Assembly: GCA_027032855.1 (NCBI GenBank)
Contig: JALVLX010000067.1
Location: 1-14,709 of the forward strand
DNA: 14,709 bases
Source of the DNA: Flavobacteriales bacterium
GTDB taxonomy: Bacteria; Bacteroidota; Bacteroidia; Flavobacteriales; Flavobacteriaceae
Direction: 5' to 3'
A model generated the notes under the pieces. The model searched no databases. It was not told the origin of the DNA and saw only the letters and a program-made list of their open reading frames with translations. Positions within the stretch are counted from its first letter, which is position 1. Every line of letters starts with the position of its first letter. Below are positions 1 through 6,547 of the stretch, one piece after another. A program made the translations under genes and the position numbers.

Positions 1-61
1 TTATCTCAATTACTAAAACTGAAAAATCTATTAATCGTTCTTCTAAATCAAATTTTTTCAT
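1..61 (-). CDS. Four-helix-bundle protein (S23/IVP family), N-terminal fragment
   Basis: Only the first 20 codons lie in the window; the gene runs off the left edge. The readable start is MKKFDLEERLIDFSVLVIEI. This matches the N-terminus of the small four-helix-bundle proteins first described from 23S rRNA intervening sequences, which in Bacteroidota occur as free-standing genes of about 120 residues. The ATG is preceded by AAGGA seven bases upstream, which supports this start. In many relatives the gene downstream of DUF4835 is recN, so this small gene may be an insertion in that order; that cannot be checked here. The molecular function of the family is not established. The family call rests on the N-terminal pattern alone. 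Confidence 0.65.
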   Translation of the reverse strand, partial: MKKFDLEERLIDFSVLVIEI

Positions 62-93
62 TGTTATTCCTTCATTTTTTACTTCTAAAATCG

Positions 94-181
94 TTAATCC
101 TTAATCGGTGTTCGGTGTTCATAAAAACTGAAACGCAAAGAATAACGAACAAGGAACGCTGATTTTTGATTTAAGATTTGC
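94..181. repeat. Degenerate 7-bp-period tract
   Basis: Between the four-helix-bundle gene and the DUF4835 gene the sequence moves in 7-base steps: TTAATCC, TTAATCG at 94-107, GGTGTTC twice at 107-120, and then six units beginning GA at 140-181 (GAATAAC, GAACAAG, GAACGCT, GATTTTT, GATTTAA, GATTTGC). The units are degenerate, so this is a periodicity rather than a clean repeat. It resembles the other 7-bp arrays in this window. No gene or clear terminator is visible in 62-203. Confidence 0.5.
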
Positions 182-203
182 CTAAAAGTTAGCAATTACC
201 TCA

Positions 204-1217
204 TTACTTTCCCTTATTAATCCGCGGCATTCCTTTCCCCCGTTCGTTGTTATTCCTCAAATTCTTAGGCGCACTACGTGGCGGACCACCCATACCGTTG
301 TTGCGAACTTGTGAGCCGTTTTTGCTGATTTCGTCCCATTTAAAATCGTAGTTGGGTGCTAATTTTCTCAATTTATTAACTACAAATGCCGTATTTACAG
401 ATGGCCCGGCGGTAAAAATTTGTACAATTTCATCGGCTTTGGTGTCAAAAAATACTTTGAGCAAATAGTCCGAATTGTGATTTTCATCTTTAAATTTTTT
501 CAGATAATTGATAGCCGTAATAATATTGTTTTTACCCAAAGACAACTTATCCGCCATCATATCCAAACCCCAACGATGGTAAGTATAAACAGCTTTGTGA
601 TAAAAATTCGAATTACCGTTTAGCAATTGCTCAATCAAATCACCTTTTGAATTATTTTTATTGTCTTTTGCCCAACCTGAGACACCGTTTTGATCGGCAT
701 TGGTTTGAACAATCTCAGCTTTTTCATAAAAAGGCTTCCCTGCATTTTCTTTAAAACTGTCAAAATCATGTCCTAATGCTACATAAACGTAAAACGCCAA
801 AGTGCTAACCAGATTATTGTCAAACAATTCCAAATTAAAATCCAGTTTTTCAAACTCGCGATAGGTAAATCTAAAATTCTTATCGACCAAATTGAGCAAC
901 AAAGTTTCGTAATCGGAGTTGTAAACCGGGCGGTAACTTCTAAAATACAATTCGGCAGTAATATCGTTTTTGTTGATATTATAACTCTTGATATTGAGCA
1001 TAATATCCACTTTTATTTTTTCGTGATTTTGAAATTGTTTATCTGTCCAGCGGCGTTTGTTGATAAACTCTTCAATGGCTTTTTCCAAAGTTTTAAATAC
1101 CTGCTTGTTTGACCCGCGCACCGATGCCGCATTAATCGTGACATCGGCTTTAAACTCTTGAGCCTGTAACGGATAAAACATAAAGGTTAAAATGAAAATA
1201 AAAATAAATCGTTGCAT
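204..1217 (-). CDS. porD: DUF4835 family protein, PorD-like (type IX secretion associated)
   Basis: 337 residues. Residues 1-20 form a signal peptide ending PLQAQ, so the mature protein is exported. The body (EFKADVTINAASVRGSNKQ, then a long stretch ending PNYDFKWDEISKNG) is characteristic of the DUF4835 family, which some databases carry as PorD of the type IX secretion system. The symbol is given on that basis; the biochemical role is not settled. Position next to coaBC, rpoZ and bamD is the usual order in Bacteroidota. A promoter with a good -7 box lies just upstream, so it is probably transcribed on its own. Odd feature: residues from about 297 on form a 41-residue basic, Gly/Asn/Pro-rich tail (GMGGPPRSAPKNLRNNNERG and onward) that makes the protein longer than the roughly 290-300 residues I would expect. 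Confidence 0.82.
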   Translation of the reverse strand: MQRFIFIFILTFMFYPLQAQEFKADVTINAASVRGSNKQVFKTLEKAIEEFINKRRWTDKQFQNHEKIKVDIMLNIKSYNINKNDITAELYFRSYRPVYNSDYETLLLNLVDKNFRFTYREFEKLDFNLELFDNNLVSTLAFYVYVALGHDFDSFKENAGKPFYEKAEIVQTNADQNGVSGWAKDNKNNSKGDLIEQLLNGNSNFYHKAVYTYHRWGLDMMADKLSLGKNNIITAINYLKKFKDENHNSDYLLKVFFDTKADEIVQIFTAGPSVNTAFVVNKLRKLAPNYDFKWDEISKNGSQVRNNGMGGPPRSAPKNLRNNNERGKGMPRINKGK

Positions 1218-1575
1218 AAGCGTTTTTTTTCAAAAACAAATTTAGTGTTTTTTTGATTAATCAAAAGGTATTAAATATTAAACGTTTTTTTTTGAAAATT
1301 ATTTGAGAAAAAAAGTCAATTATCGTAAATAATAACGCTTCTGATAACTTTATTTTATTTAAAAAATAATACAGTTACAATACTTCAAGCCATATCACCA
1401 CCTGAAAATTTCACAATCATTTCATTGTAAGGTAAGTCTAAGATTTCAATGAAGTTTTAAAAAAACGGCGTGCTAAATCTATTTACCTTCTTCATCTTTA
1501 TCAGAAGATTGGGGTTCAATAGTTGTTAGACATAAATAAAAACTTTCAACTTCGGTTACTGAGCTCGCCGAAGCA
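1218..1575. other. AT-rich intergenic region between DUF4835 gene and coaBC
   Basis: No gene is supported here. It holds the promoter at 1237-1265, a poly-T-rich stretch, and a palindrome beside 7-bp repeats at its coaBC end. A 10-base inverted repeat CTTCTGATAA (1338-1347) / TTATCAGAAG (1498-1507) with 150 bases between the arms may be chance. A minus-strand reading frame of about 33 codons after the coaBC stop runs to a stop near 1483 (ending SSDKDEEGK), but it lies over the repeat and has no start; I do not call it a gene. Confidence 0.6.
1237..1265 (-). promoter_or_regulatory. Bacteroidota-type promoter for the DUF4835 gene
   Basis: On the minus strand the -7 box TAAATTTG (1237-1244) fits TAnnTTTG exactly. 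A TTTG element at 1262-1265 lies 17 bases upstream, as the -33 element. The expected transcript start near 1230 leaves a 5' leader of about 13 bases before the ATG at 1217. Confidence 0.6.
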
Positions 1576-1596
1576 TCAACCTTCAACTTTCAACTC
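1541..1596. repeat. 7-bp repeats interrupted by a palindrome, overlapping the coaBC 3' end
   Basis: Units AACTTTC at 1541-1547 and TCAACCT, TCAACTT, TCAACTC at 1576-1596 flank a palindrome with arms CTTCGG (1550-1555) and CCGAAG (1568-1573) around a 12-base loop containing TGAGCTCG. Read on the minus strand the hairpin is followed by TTGAAAGTTTTTATTT, so it could act as a coaBC terminator. The loop and arm sequence also looks like the REP-type palindromes common in Bacteroidota. The three right-hand units are coding: they form the last six codons and stop of coaBC. Confidence 0.6.
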
Positions 1597-2784
1597 ACGT
1601 ACCAAATCAAAAATATCGCCTGCCACTGCTTTTTTGCTTTTGAGCGGATAGTCAATTATTTTGCCTGTTTTGGTCAATATACTGACTCTGTTGGTATCGT
1701 GTTTAAAGCCGGCATTTTTTTCGCGTAGCGAATTAAGGACAATAAAGTCTAAATTTTTTTTACGAAGTTTTTTCAGTGCATTAGCTTTTTCGTTTTCGGT
1801 TTCCATAGCAAAGCCAATCAAAATTTGGTTACCGGATTTTTTCTCACCCAACGAAGCCAAAATATCTTTTGTAGCTTTGAGTTTAAGCGTCATGGCGTCA
1901 CCGGATTTCTTTATTTTTTGTCCGGCTGTTTGTTCCGGGGTAAAATCCGCTACGGCTGCCGCCATAATCGTAATGTCGGCATTGTCAAATTCCTTGTGAA
2001 CGGCCTCATACATTTGCGCCGCATTTTGTACTTTAACGGTACGAATATTTGGATGCGAAGCTTGCAAGTGGGTCGGTCCCAAAACTAATACCACTTCGGC
2101 ACCGCGTTCGGCTGCTTCTTCGGCAATGGCAATACCCATTTTGCCGCTGGAATGATTGCCTATAAATCGTACCGGGTCAATAGATTCGTAAGTAGGGCCG
2201 GCAGTTACCAAAACTTTTTTGCCGGCAAGGTCATTTTTTTTAGCAAAAAAATCTTGAATACGGGTAAAAATATTTTCCGGTTCTTCCATACGTCCATAGC
2301 CGGTCAGTCCACTAGCCAATTCACCTTTGGTAGCAGGAATAATGTCGTAACCGTAAGATTGCAATTTTTCCAGATTAGCTTTGGTAGCAGGGTGGGCATA
2401 CATATCCAAATCCATGGCCGGCGCAATCATCACCGGACATTTGGCAGACATATATACTGCCAGCAAAAAATTATCAGCCTGACCAGTTGCCATTTTAGCC
2501 AAAGTATTGGCGGTTACCGGTGCAAAAACCATCAAATCCGCCCACATGCCTAGTGAAACGTGGTTGTGCCACGAGCCGGTATTGTCTTTGATAAATTCGG
2601 TCAAAACCGGACGTCCCGACAAAGTCGCCAGGGTCACCGGCGTCACAAAATCGTGAGATGCAGGTGTCATCAATACTTGAACATTTGCACCTGCTTTTTT
2701 AAGAAGTCTTACCAACAAAGGGATTTTGTAAGCGGCAATACCACCGCTTACCCCAATGATAATATTTTTGTCTTTGACAGACAC
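1576..2784 (-). CDS. coaBC: Bifunctional CoaBC: phosphopantothenoylcysteine decarboxylase / phosphopantothenate-cysteine ligase
   Basis: 402 residues, normal for this two-domain coenzyme A enzyme. It joins cysteine to phosphopantothenate (CoaB) and then decarboxylates the product (CoaC). The N-terminal FMN-binding CoaC domain shows GVSGGIAAYK (11-20), the catalytic His region SWHNHVSL (His75), PAMDLDMY (122-129) and the flap SGLTGYGRM (158-166). CoaB begins near residue 189 with VTAGPTYESIDPVRFIGNHS and includes AAAVADFTP and KIKK (290-293). At E. coli positions Asn125 and Cys158 this protein has Asp125 and Ser158; I believe this is common in Bacteroidota. The start is GTG, three bases after the rpoZ stop; no ATG fits the family N-terminus. 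The last residues, ELKVEG, are encoded by 7-bp repeats. Third gene of the bamD-rpoZ-coaBC operon. Confidence 0.95.
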   Translation of the reverse strand: MSVKDKNIIIGVSGGIAAYKIPLLVRLLKKAGANVQVLMTPASHDFVTPVTLATLSGRPVLTEFIKDNTGSWHNHVSLGMWADLMVFAPVTANTLAKMATGQADNFLLAVYMSAKCPVMIAPAMDLDMYAHPATKANLEKLQSYGYDIIPATKGELASGLTGYGRMEEPENIFTRIQDFFAKKNDLAGKKVLVTAGPTYESIDPVRFIGNHSSGKMGIAIAEEAAERGAEVVLVLGPTHLQASHPNIRTVKVQNAAQMYEAVHKEFDNADITIMAAAVADFTPEQTAGQKIKKSGDAMTLKLKATKDILASLGEKKSGNQILIGFAMETENEKANALKKLRKKNLDFIVLNSLREKNAGFKHDTNRVSILTKTGKIIDYPLKSKKAVAGDIFDLVRELKVEG

Positions 2785-2787
2785 GTT

Positions 2788-3129
2788 TTATTTAAACTCG
2801 TTAAAATCTTCTTCCGACATATCACGCCAATAGATTTTACCTTCCAACCATTCTTGCAGTGCAATGGCGGTTGGTTTAGGCAAACGCTCATAATAACGTG
2901 AAATGTCAATTTGCTCTTTATTTTCAAAAATTTCAGCCAACGAATCTTGGTCGGTTTCAAATTCTTTTAATTTTTTTAGCAATTCTTCCTTCAATTCTTT
3001 GTTGATTTCTTCCGAGCGTTTTGCTACAATTTTGATAGCTTTATAAATATTGCCGGTAGGTTCTTTTACTTTTCTACGGTCGTAAGTAATGGTAGTTAAA
3101 GGAGCGTTGGTCTTTTTTATATCTGCCAT
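2788..3129 (-). CDS. rpoZ: DNA-directed RNA polymerase omega subunit (Bacteroidota type)
   Basis: 113 residues. The protein matches the Bacteroidota form of omega, the small RNA polymerase subunit that helps fold and hold beta prime. Recognisable parts are NAPLTTITYDRRKV near the start, GNIYKAIKIVAKRSEEIN (27-44), a charged middle helix, and the highly conserved ISRYYERLPKPTAIALQEW (75-93). The start ATG lies 30 bases after the bamD stop, and the stop is followed after three bases by the GTG of coaBC, so the three genes are almost certainly co-transcribed. No canonical Shine-Dalgarno is visible; the leader is A/T-rich, as is usual in this phylum. Confidence 0.95.
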   Translation of the reverse strand: MADIKKTNAPLTTITYDRRKVKEPTGNIYKAIKIVAKRSEEINKELKEELLKKLKEFETDQDSLAEIFENKEQIDISRYYERLPKPTAIALQEWLEGKIYWRDMSEEDFNEFK

Positions 3130-3159
3130 AATATATGTATTTTATTTATTTTCAATAGT

Positions 3160-3972
3160 TTAGTTAGTTGTCGCAATGTTTTTTTGCATCTCATTCAATG
3201 TCTTTTGAAGCTTATCAAAAACCTTTTTTGCTTTGGCTTTCAGGTCTTCGTCCTTACTTTTTTGCACAAAATTTTGATAATACCCGATAGCCGTTTTCAA
3301 ACGTTCTTCTTTTTTCGATTCCACACTTTTTAAAGCCAAATCGGCTGTAGCTTTAAAACGGTAAAAAAGTGCTTTTTCTTTCAAATATGAGCCCGGATAA
3401 TCCACCAAATAATTATTAAATGCTCTGATTGCCGCTTTATAACGATCTAAATCGTAGTACATTTTAGCATTTTCATAATATTTTCTATCCAGTTTACGTT
3501 GCAATTTTTCATTGATGGCATTTACTTGGTCTTTATATTTCGAAAACGGATATTTCTTTAAAAAACTGTTGATTTCCTCTATCGCACGCACTGTATAAGC
3601 TTGATCATGCGAATAAATAGGCGAAAGCGCTTCATACGATTTTACGATATAAAAGTCTGCCTCTTCTGCCTTGGTACTTTCCGGGAATAAACGCGTAAAT
3701 TTTCGGAACTTCTCCCCTGCCGATTGCCAATATTTCATGTGAAACAGGGTCATGGCATGTGCAAAGAGCAAACGCTGGTAGGATGGTTTGTGTTTATAGT
3801 ACTTATCAACCTGCGTAAACAGTTGGTCAGCCTTACTGTATTTTCCGGCTTCATACATTTTCCACGCCATTTTATACTTGGCATCAATGTCATTGCCGTT
3901 ATACACTTTTTGATATTTTCCACAAGCCGACAATAATAAAATGCCGGTAAAAATCAGAATCAATCTTTTCAT
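3160..3972 (-). CDS. bamD: Outer-membrane assembly lipoprotein BamD (TPR)
   Basis: 270 residues. A lipoprotein signal (MKRLILIFTGILLLSAC) has the lipobox LSAC with Cys17 as the lipidated residue. The rest is helical TPR-like repeats: MAWKMYEAGKYSKADQLF, FAHAMTLFHMKYWQSAGEKF, FRKFTRLFPES, AKMYYDLDRYKAAIRAF and NNYLVDYPGSYLKEKA. In the BAM complex the protein sits on the periplasmic face of the outer membrane and helps insert beta-barrel proteins. It is the first gene of the bamD-rpoZ-coaBC operon. Upstream lies a GC-rich stretch of about 200 bases that may be its 5' leader. The C-terminus is Lys-rich with no odd features. Confidence 0.92.
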   Translation of the reverse strand: MKRLILIFTGILLLSACGKYQKVYNGNDIDAKYKMAWKMYEAGKYSKADQLFTQVDKYYKHKPSYQRLLFAHAMTLFHMKYWQSAGEKFRKFTRLFPESTKAEEADFYIVKSYEALSPIYSHDQAYTVRAIEEINSFLKKYPFSKYKDQVNAINEKLQRKLDRKYYENAKMYYDLDRYKAAIRAFNNYLVDYPGSYLKEKALFYRFKATADLALKSVESKKEERLKTAIGYYQNFVQKSKDEDLKAKAKKVFDKLQKTLNEMQKNIATTN

Positions 3973-3996
3973 TTATAACTATTTAATTAAATGTAT

Positions 3997-4202
3997 TAAT
4001 ATTGGCAAGTCCGCTTCCTGCATTCCATCGCTTGAGCCACGCGCACCGTGCTATCCATTATAGTGCCACTCTGCCGGTCACACAAAATCATTGCCGTTTT
4101 ACGAGCTTCCTGCGGTCGCTGTCCTCCGGCATATTTTGTCAGTGCCCGTCATAGCGTCAGCTGTCATTTCTATCACTCTTGCCCTGCGCAAACAAACTTC
4201 CA
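3997..4202 (-). ncRNA. Candidate structured RNA or leader upstream of bamD
   Basis: A block of about 200 bases is near 52% G+C by hand count over 4021-4200, against roughly 25-35% in neighbouring DNA. It has no convincing reading frame. On the minus strand it can fold: ACAAAAT pairs with ATTTTGT, and just inside GCCG pairs with CGGC, enclosing a loop of about 30 bases with GGAGGACAGCGACCGCAGG; a second possible stem uses GCAC/GTGC with TAT/ATA. GCTTCCTGC occurs twice on the plus strand (4012-4020 and 4105-4113). A -7 box at 4208-4215 would start transcription at the edge of the block. It does not show the conserved signatures of RNase P RNA, tmRNA or SRP RNA. It may equally be a repeat element. 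Confidence 0.3.
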
Positions 4203-4207
4203 ATTTG

Positions 4208-4232
4208 CAAAAATAAGACTATTATATTACAA
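4208..4232 (-). promoter_or_regulatory. Possible promoter upstream of the bamD operon
   Basis: The minus-strand box TATTTTTG (4208-4215) fits TAnnTTTG. The nearest TTG (4230-4232) is only 14 bases upstream, shorter than usual, so the -33 element is weak. Transcription from here would pass through the GC-rich block into bamD. Confidence 0.35.
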
Positions 4233-4273
4233 TTGAAAATTTAATAATGCCAAAAAATCGTTAAAATTAGAAG

Positions 4274-4293
4274 AGATGCACGGTCGTGCATCT
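4274..4293. repeat. Near-perfect 20-bp palindrome
   Basis: Arms AGATGCACG (4274-4282) and CGTGCATCT (4285-4293) pair perfectly around GT. The two-base loop is too tight for a simple RNA hairpin without opening the closing pair. It could be a protein-binding site, a REP-type palindrome or part of a terminator for the lipoprotein gene. The minus-strand sequence after it is only moderately T-rich. Confidence 0.5.
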
Positions 4294-4294
4294 T

Positions 4295-4329
4295 AATTGA
4301 AAATGAATAATTGAGAATTGAAAATGTTA
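4295..4329. repeat. Degenerate 7-bp array
   Basis: Five consecutive 7-base units follow the palindrome: AATTGAA, AATGAAT, AATTGAG, AATTGAA, AATGTTA. The step length is the same as in the other arrays of this window, with a different unit. Confidence 0.5.
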
Positions 4330-4362
4330 TGATAGGTATAAATACAAAAAAATCTTATATAT

Positions 4363-4393
4363 CCTTTTATGGCCTTTTATGGCCCTTTTATGG
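4363..4393. repeat. Three copies of CCTTTTATGG in tandem
   Basis: CCTTTTATGG at 4363-4372 and 4373-4382, then CCCTTTTATGG at 4383-4393. It lies downstream of the lipoprotein gene. No function is evident. Confidence 0.6.
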
Positions 4394-4432
4394 TTTAAAA
4401 AAAATCGAAAATTTGAAATCCAAAATCAAATA

Positions 4433-4481
4433 GATGTCGCACCTAAAGGCGCTCAATGGAAATTCTTTATTTTTCATCTAC
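4433..4481. repeat. Dispersed repeat copy related to the 52-bp repeat at 10822-10958
   Basis: CGCACCTAAAGGCGCTCAAT (4438-4457) matches CGCACCTAACGGCGCTCAAT of the 52-bp repeat at 19 of 20 positions. The copy ends with the same CATCTAC (4475-4481). That end includes the TAG stop codon (minus strand) of the lipoprotein gene, so the repeat overlaps the gene's 3' end. Confidence 0.6.
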
Positions 4482-5302
4482 TGCCTGCTATTTTCTAGTG
4501 AGTGGTATTCAAATTTATCAACATATATTAAAGTTAAATCATCACTCTTTTCAACTACTCTATTTTGAGCATCAATAGTATAATGATAATTATAGGACGT
4601 TTCAGGTTGATAATAATCATCTCCTTGAAAGGCAGATATTGTCTTAACTCTATAAATATTTTTATAGTACGGCCTGGCTTGAACCGATAACATTCCTATT
4701 GATTTTAATAGACTGTACGGATTAAAAACATTTGTATCATAATCTGAAAACCTAACAAAACCTCCCCTTCCATTATCAAAGGAAATAATATTTTGATTAG
4801 CATCATAATGATATTTTCTACATTGTATGTGGTTATTATAATAGCCATATCTGGATTCCATTAACAGATCATTTAAATAAATATATTCATATATTTTTTC
4901 ACCAATAACGTTAAAAACTTCTGCAATAACATTATCTCCATCATTATGCCATACAACACTCATGTAAACAACATTATCTTTTATTTCTTTAATTAATCTT
5001 CCATTTACATCATACTCATAAAAAGATACTGAACTGTTTTGTGGATCATCCGGATCCGTATATATCGATTTAACAACTTTTCCACTTCTATCAAAATAAA
5101 AATCAACTGTAGAAAGAAGCTCGTTGGTGTCTTTAAGATATGAAGAGAATCTACAAGATGAAAAAATAGGTGGTTGATATGAAATACCAATAGAAGAATG
5201 CGGTTGATTTGAAAGATGAAGATTATGTACCCTAGGATAAATTGGTTCTTTCTTACAACTAATCAGTAATAAAATACTCCATATAAAAATAATTTTTTTC
5301 AT
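4478..5302 (-). CDS. Putative lipoprotein with YD-type motifs
   Basis: 274 residues from the chosen ATG. The frame is open for another 16 codons upstream, but the second Met gives a clear lipoprotein signal, MKKIIFIWSILLLISC, with Cys16, so that start is preferred. The mature protein has repeated Tyr/Asp-rich strand motifs (YEYDVNGRLIKEI, YHYDANQNIISFD, YNYHYTIDAQNRVVEK), like the YD repeats of Rhs-type and Bacteroidota surface lipoproteins, but too few for an Rhs protein. It is probably anchored in the outer or inner membrane; no function can be assigned. The gene is AT-richer (about 17-30% G+C in sampled lines) than bamD or the aminotransferase, which suggests an accessory gene. It has no operon partner with a known role. 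Confidence 0.7.
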   Translation of the reverse strand: MKKIIFIWSILLLISCKKEPIYPRVHNLHLSNQPHSSIGISYQPPIFSSCRFSSYLKDTNELLSTVDFYFDRSGKVVKSIYTDPDDPQNSSVSFYEYDVNGRLIKEIKDNVVYMSVVWHNDGDNVIAEVFNVIGEKIYEYIYLNDLLMESRYGYYNNHIQCRKYHYDANQNIISFDNGRGGFVRFSDYDTNVFNPYSLLKSIGMLSVQARPYYKNIYRVKTISAFQGDDYYQPETSYNYHYTIDAQNRVVEKSDDLTLIYVDKFEYHSLENSRQ

Positions 5303-5370
5303 AACTTGTGTTTTTATTGTTTTATAATAACATAATTTGTTATTTATCAATATATTACGAATTCACCTTA

Positions 5371-5378
5371 CAAATTTA
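5371..5378 (-). promoter_or_regulatory. Possible -7 box for the lipoprotein gene
   Basis: TAAATTTG on the minus strand fits TAnnTTTG. No well-spaced -33 TTG is visible (the nearest is 11 bases away), so this is weak. It would give a leader of about 60 bases. Confidence 0.3.
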
Positions 5379-5435
5379 CAAAAAAAAAACAATATGTTTA
5401 ATCCCTCATTTGAAATATCCCATTTCCTAAAAAAA

Positions 5436-6314
5436 CTATCTAGGTACAACTTTTAACCCAACAAGCATATTTTGCTTCCACATAATCTTAGGGAAAGGTG
5501 GTTTGTCAAGAGCTTTTACATTGATAGAATCCGGCAAAACGTAGTATTTATAAAAAGTTCTTTCAGAAAAATGCTTATTGTGTTTAGGTCCTAAACTTAT
5601 TGACAAATTTTTATTAAGATGTTTGTTATCTGGATTTAAGCACGTGATGTATTCCAAACCTGCATATAAGCCCGATGACGGCCAGCTCAAACCATCCGTG
5701 TTCTTAAACTCGTATTTAATAAGTTTTTGTTTGTGCGTAATTTTTATAGGTGGACTTGAAAAAATTACAATAAAATTTTTGTTGTCATCTTTCCGGTAAA
5801 CATTAATTCTAACGTAAGCAATATTATTATGCGACAAACATTCATTTTCTTTATTATAGTAAACCAATGGATTCTTTCTCACAAAACTGATTTCTTTAAT
5901 CGTAGCATCAACATACTTCTTTTCAGGCACAATCAATACCATAATCTCATGTTTCTGATAAAGTTCAAAATAATGATGTCCCCTTTTAACCGGTTTGAGA
6001 TTTACCGTTTTTTGCTTGGCATTTATAACAACCTCAGGTAAGACATAATTTAGGTTTTCTAAAAAAATCGTATCTTTTACCTCTCTCTTTTCCAAGAGCT
6101 TTTCCCTATATCCCAAATAAGTTACCGAAAATTGTTCTTGTGAAACGTCATTCAATTCAAAAGCCCCGTTTTCATCGGTATAAAAACCTTTATAATTAAA
6201 TTTGACAAAAGCAAAAGCTAAAGTTTCACGTGTTTCCTTGTCTGCTACAAACACCTTCTGCGCAAAAGAATGCAGCATACAAAAGTAGCCGATAACCACA
6301 ACAAGAATTTTCAT
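5436..6314 (-). CDS. Secreted protein with CarboxypepD_reg-like N-terminal domain
   Basis: 292 residues from the chosen start. An earlier in-frame ATG at 6338 would lie at or before the predicted transcript start, and the later Met gives a clean signal peptide, MKILVVVIGYFCMLHSFAQ. Residues about 20-90 look like the carboxypeptidase regulatory-like beta-sandwich common in Bacteroidota: a DKETRETLAFAFVKF strand, GFYTDENGAFEL, and VTYLGYREKLL. This is followed by LPEVVINAK, the type of linker seen in TonB-dependent receptors, but no TonB plug or barrel follows. The remaining 190 residues are not recognised. The protein probably acts in the periplasm or at the cell surface. AT-rich like its lipoprotein neighbour; 133 bases separate them, so they are probably transcribed separately. 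Confidence 0.7.
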   Translation of the reverse strand: MKILVVVIGYFCMLHSFAQKVFVADKETRETLAFAFVKFNYKGFYTDENGAFELNDVSQEQFSVTYLGYREKLLEKREVKDTIFLENLNYVLPEVVINAKQKTVNLKPVKRGHHYFELYQKHEIMVLIVPEKKYVDATIKEISFVRKNPLVYYNKENECLSHNNIAYVRINVYRKDDNKNFIVIFSSPPIKITHKQKLIKYEFKNTDGLSWPSSGLYAGLEYITCLNPDNKHLNKNLSISLGPKHNKHFSERTFYKYYVLPDSINVKALDKPPFPKIMWKQNMLVGLKVVPR

Positions 6315-6335
6315 AGTATAACATCGTGTATTTTT

Positions 6336-6367
6336 CAAAAATAATGAAAATAATAATAACCCGTCAA
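6336..6367 (-). promoter_or_regulatory. Promoter for the CarboxypepD_reg-like gene
   Basis: The -7 box TATTTTTG (6336-6343, minus strand) and TTG (6365-6367) are 21 bases apart, a good Bacteroidota spacing. The start near 6329 leaves about 15 bases before the ATG at 6314. This supports the shorter protein. Confidence 0.55.
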
Positions 6368-6451
6368 CCTTATTCAGGGATTTGCAATTTTTAACTATAA
6401 AAATGTCTCCGGTTTATATTAACCTGTTCATTAATTTACTATAATCATGCC

Positions 6452-6464
6452 ACCCCTTTGGGGT
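6452..6464. repeat. ACCCC-TTT-GGGGT palindrome
   Basis: A 13-base palindrome with a 5-bp stem lies in the gap between divergent genes. The same ACCCC-NNN-GGGGT form occurs at 10768-10780 and 11007-11019. It is not at the 3' end of a gene, so a terminator role is unlikely here; a dispersed palindrome is the simpler reading. Confidence 0.5.
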
Positions 6465-6477
6465 TCAAATTTTTATA

Positions 6478-6540
6478 AACTTTTAACTTTATGAACTTTC
6501 AACTTTCAACTTTCAACTTTCAACTTTTAACTTTCAACTA
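6478..6540. repeat. 7-bp tandem array, unit AACTTTC
   Basis: Eight units: AACTTTT, a 9-base AACTTTATG, four exact AACTTTC (6494-6521), AACTTTT and AACTTTC, ending AACTA. The array stops seven bases before the -7 box of the kinase gene and occupies the place where its -33 element should be. Confidence 0.85.
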
Positions 6541-6547
6541 ATTAATG

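Noticed and set aside
1338..1507. Inverted repeat CTTCTGATAA/TTATCAGAAG as mobile-element ends
   Set aside because: Ten bases with no target duplication and no gene between the arms; chance is a sufficient explanation in a long AT-rich gap.
1483..1575. C-terminal remnant of a gene or extension of CoaBC after its stop (ending SSDKDEEGK)
   Set aside because: No start codon of its own, it runs through a palindrome and repeat, and nothing in the protein sequence is recognisable.
2748..2960. Minus-strand frame overlapping the rpoZ-coaBC junction
   Set aside because: It is an out-of-frame reading of rpoZ and the coaBC start, both of which are clear from their conserved sequences.
4048..4236. 62-codon plus-strand frame in the GC-rich block upstream of bamD
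   Set aside because: No ribosome site or promoter on that strand, unnatural Cys/His/Ser-rich composition, no recognisable family; the GC-rich DNA alone explains the open frame.
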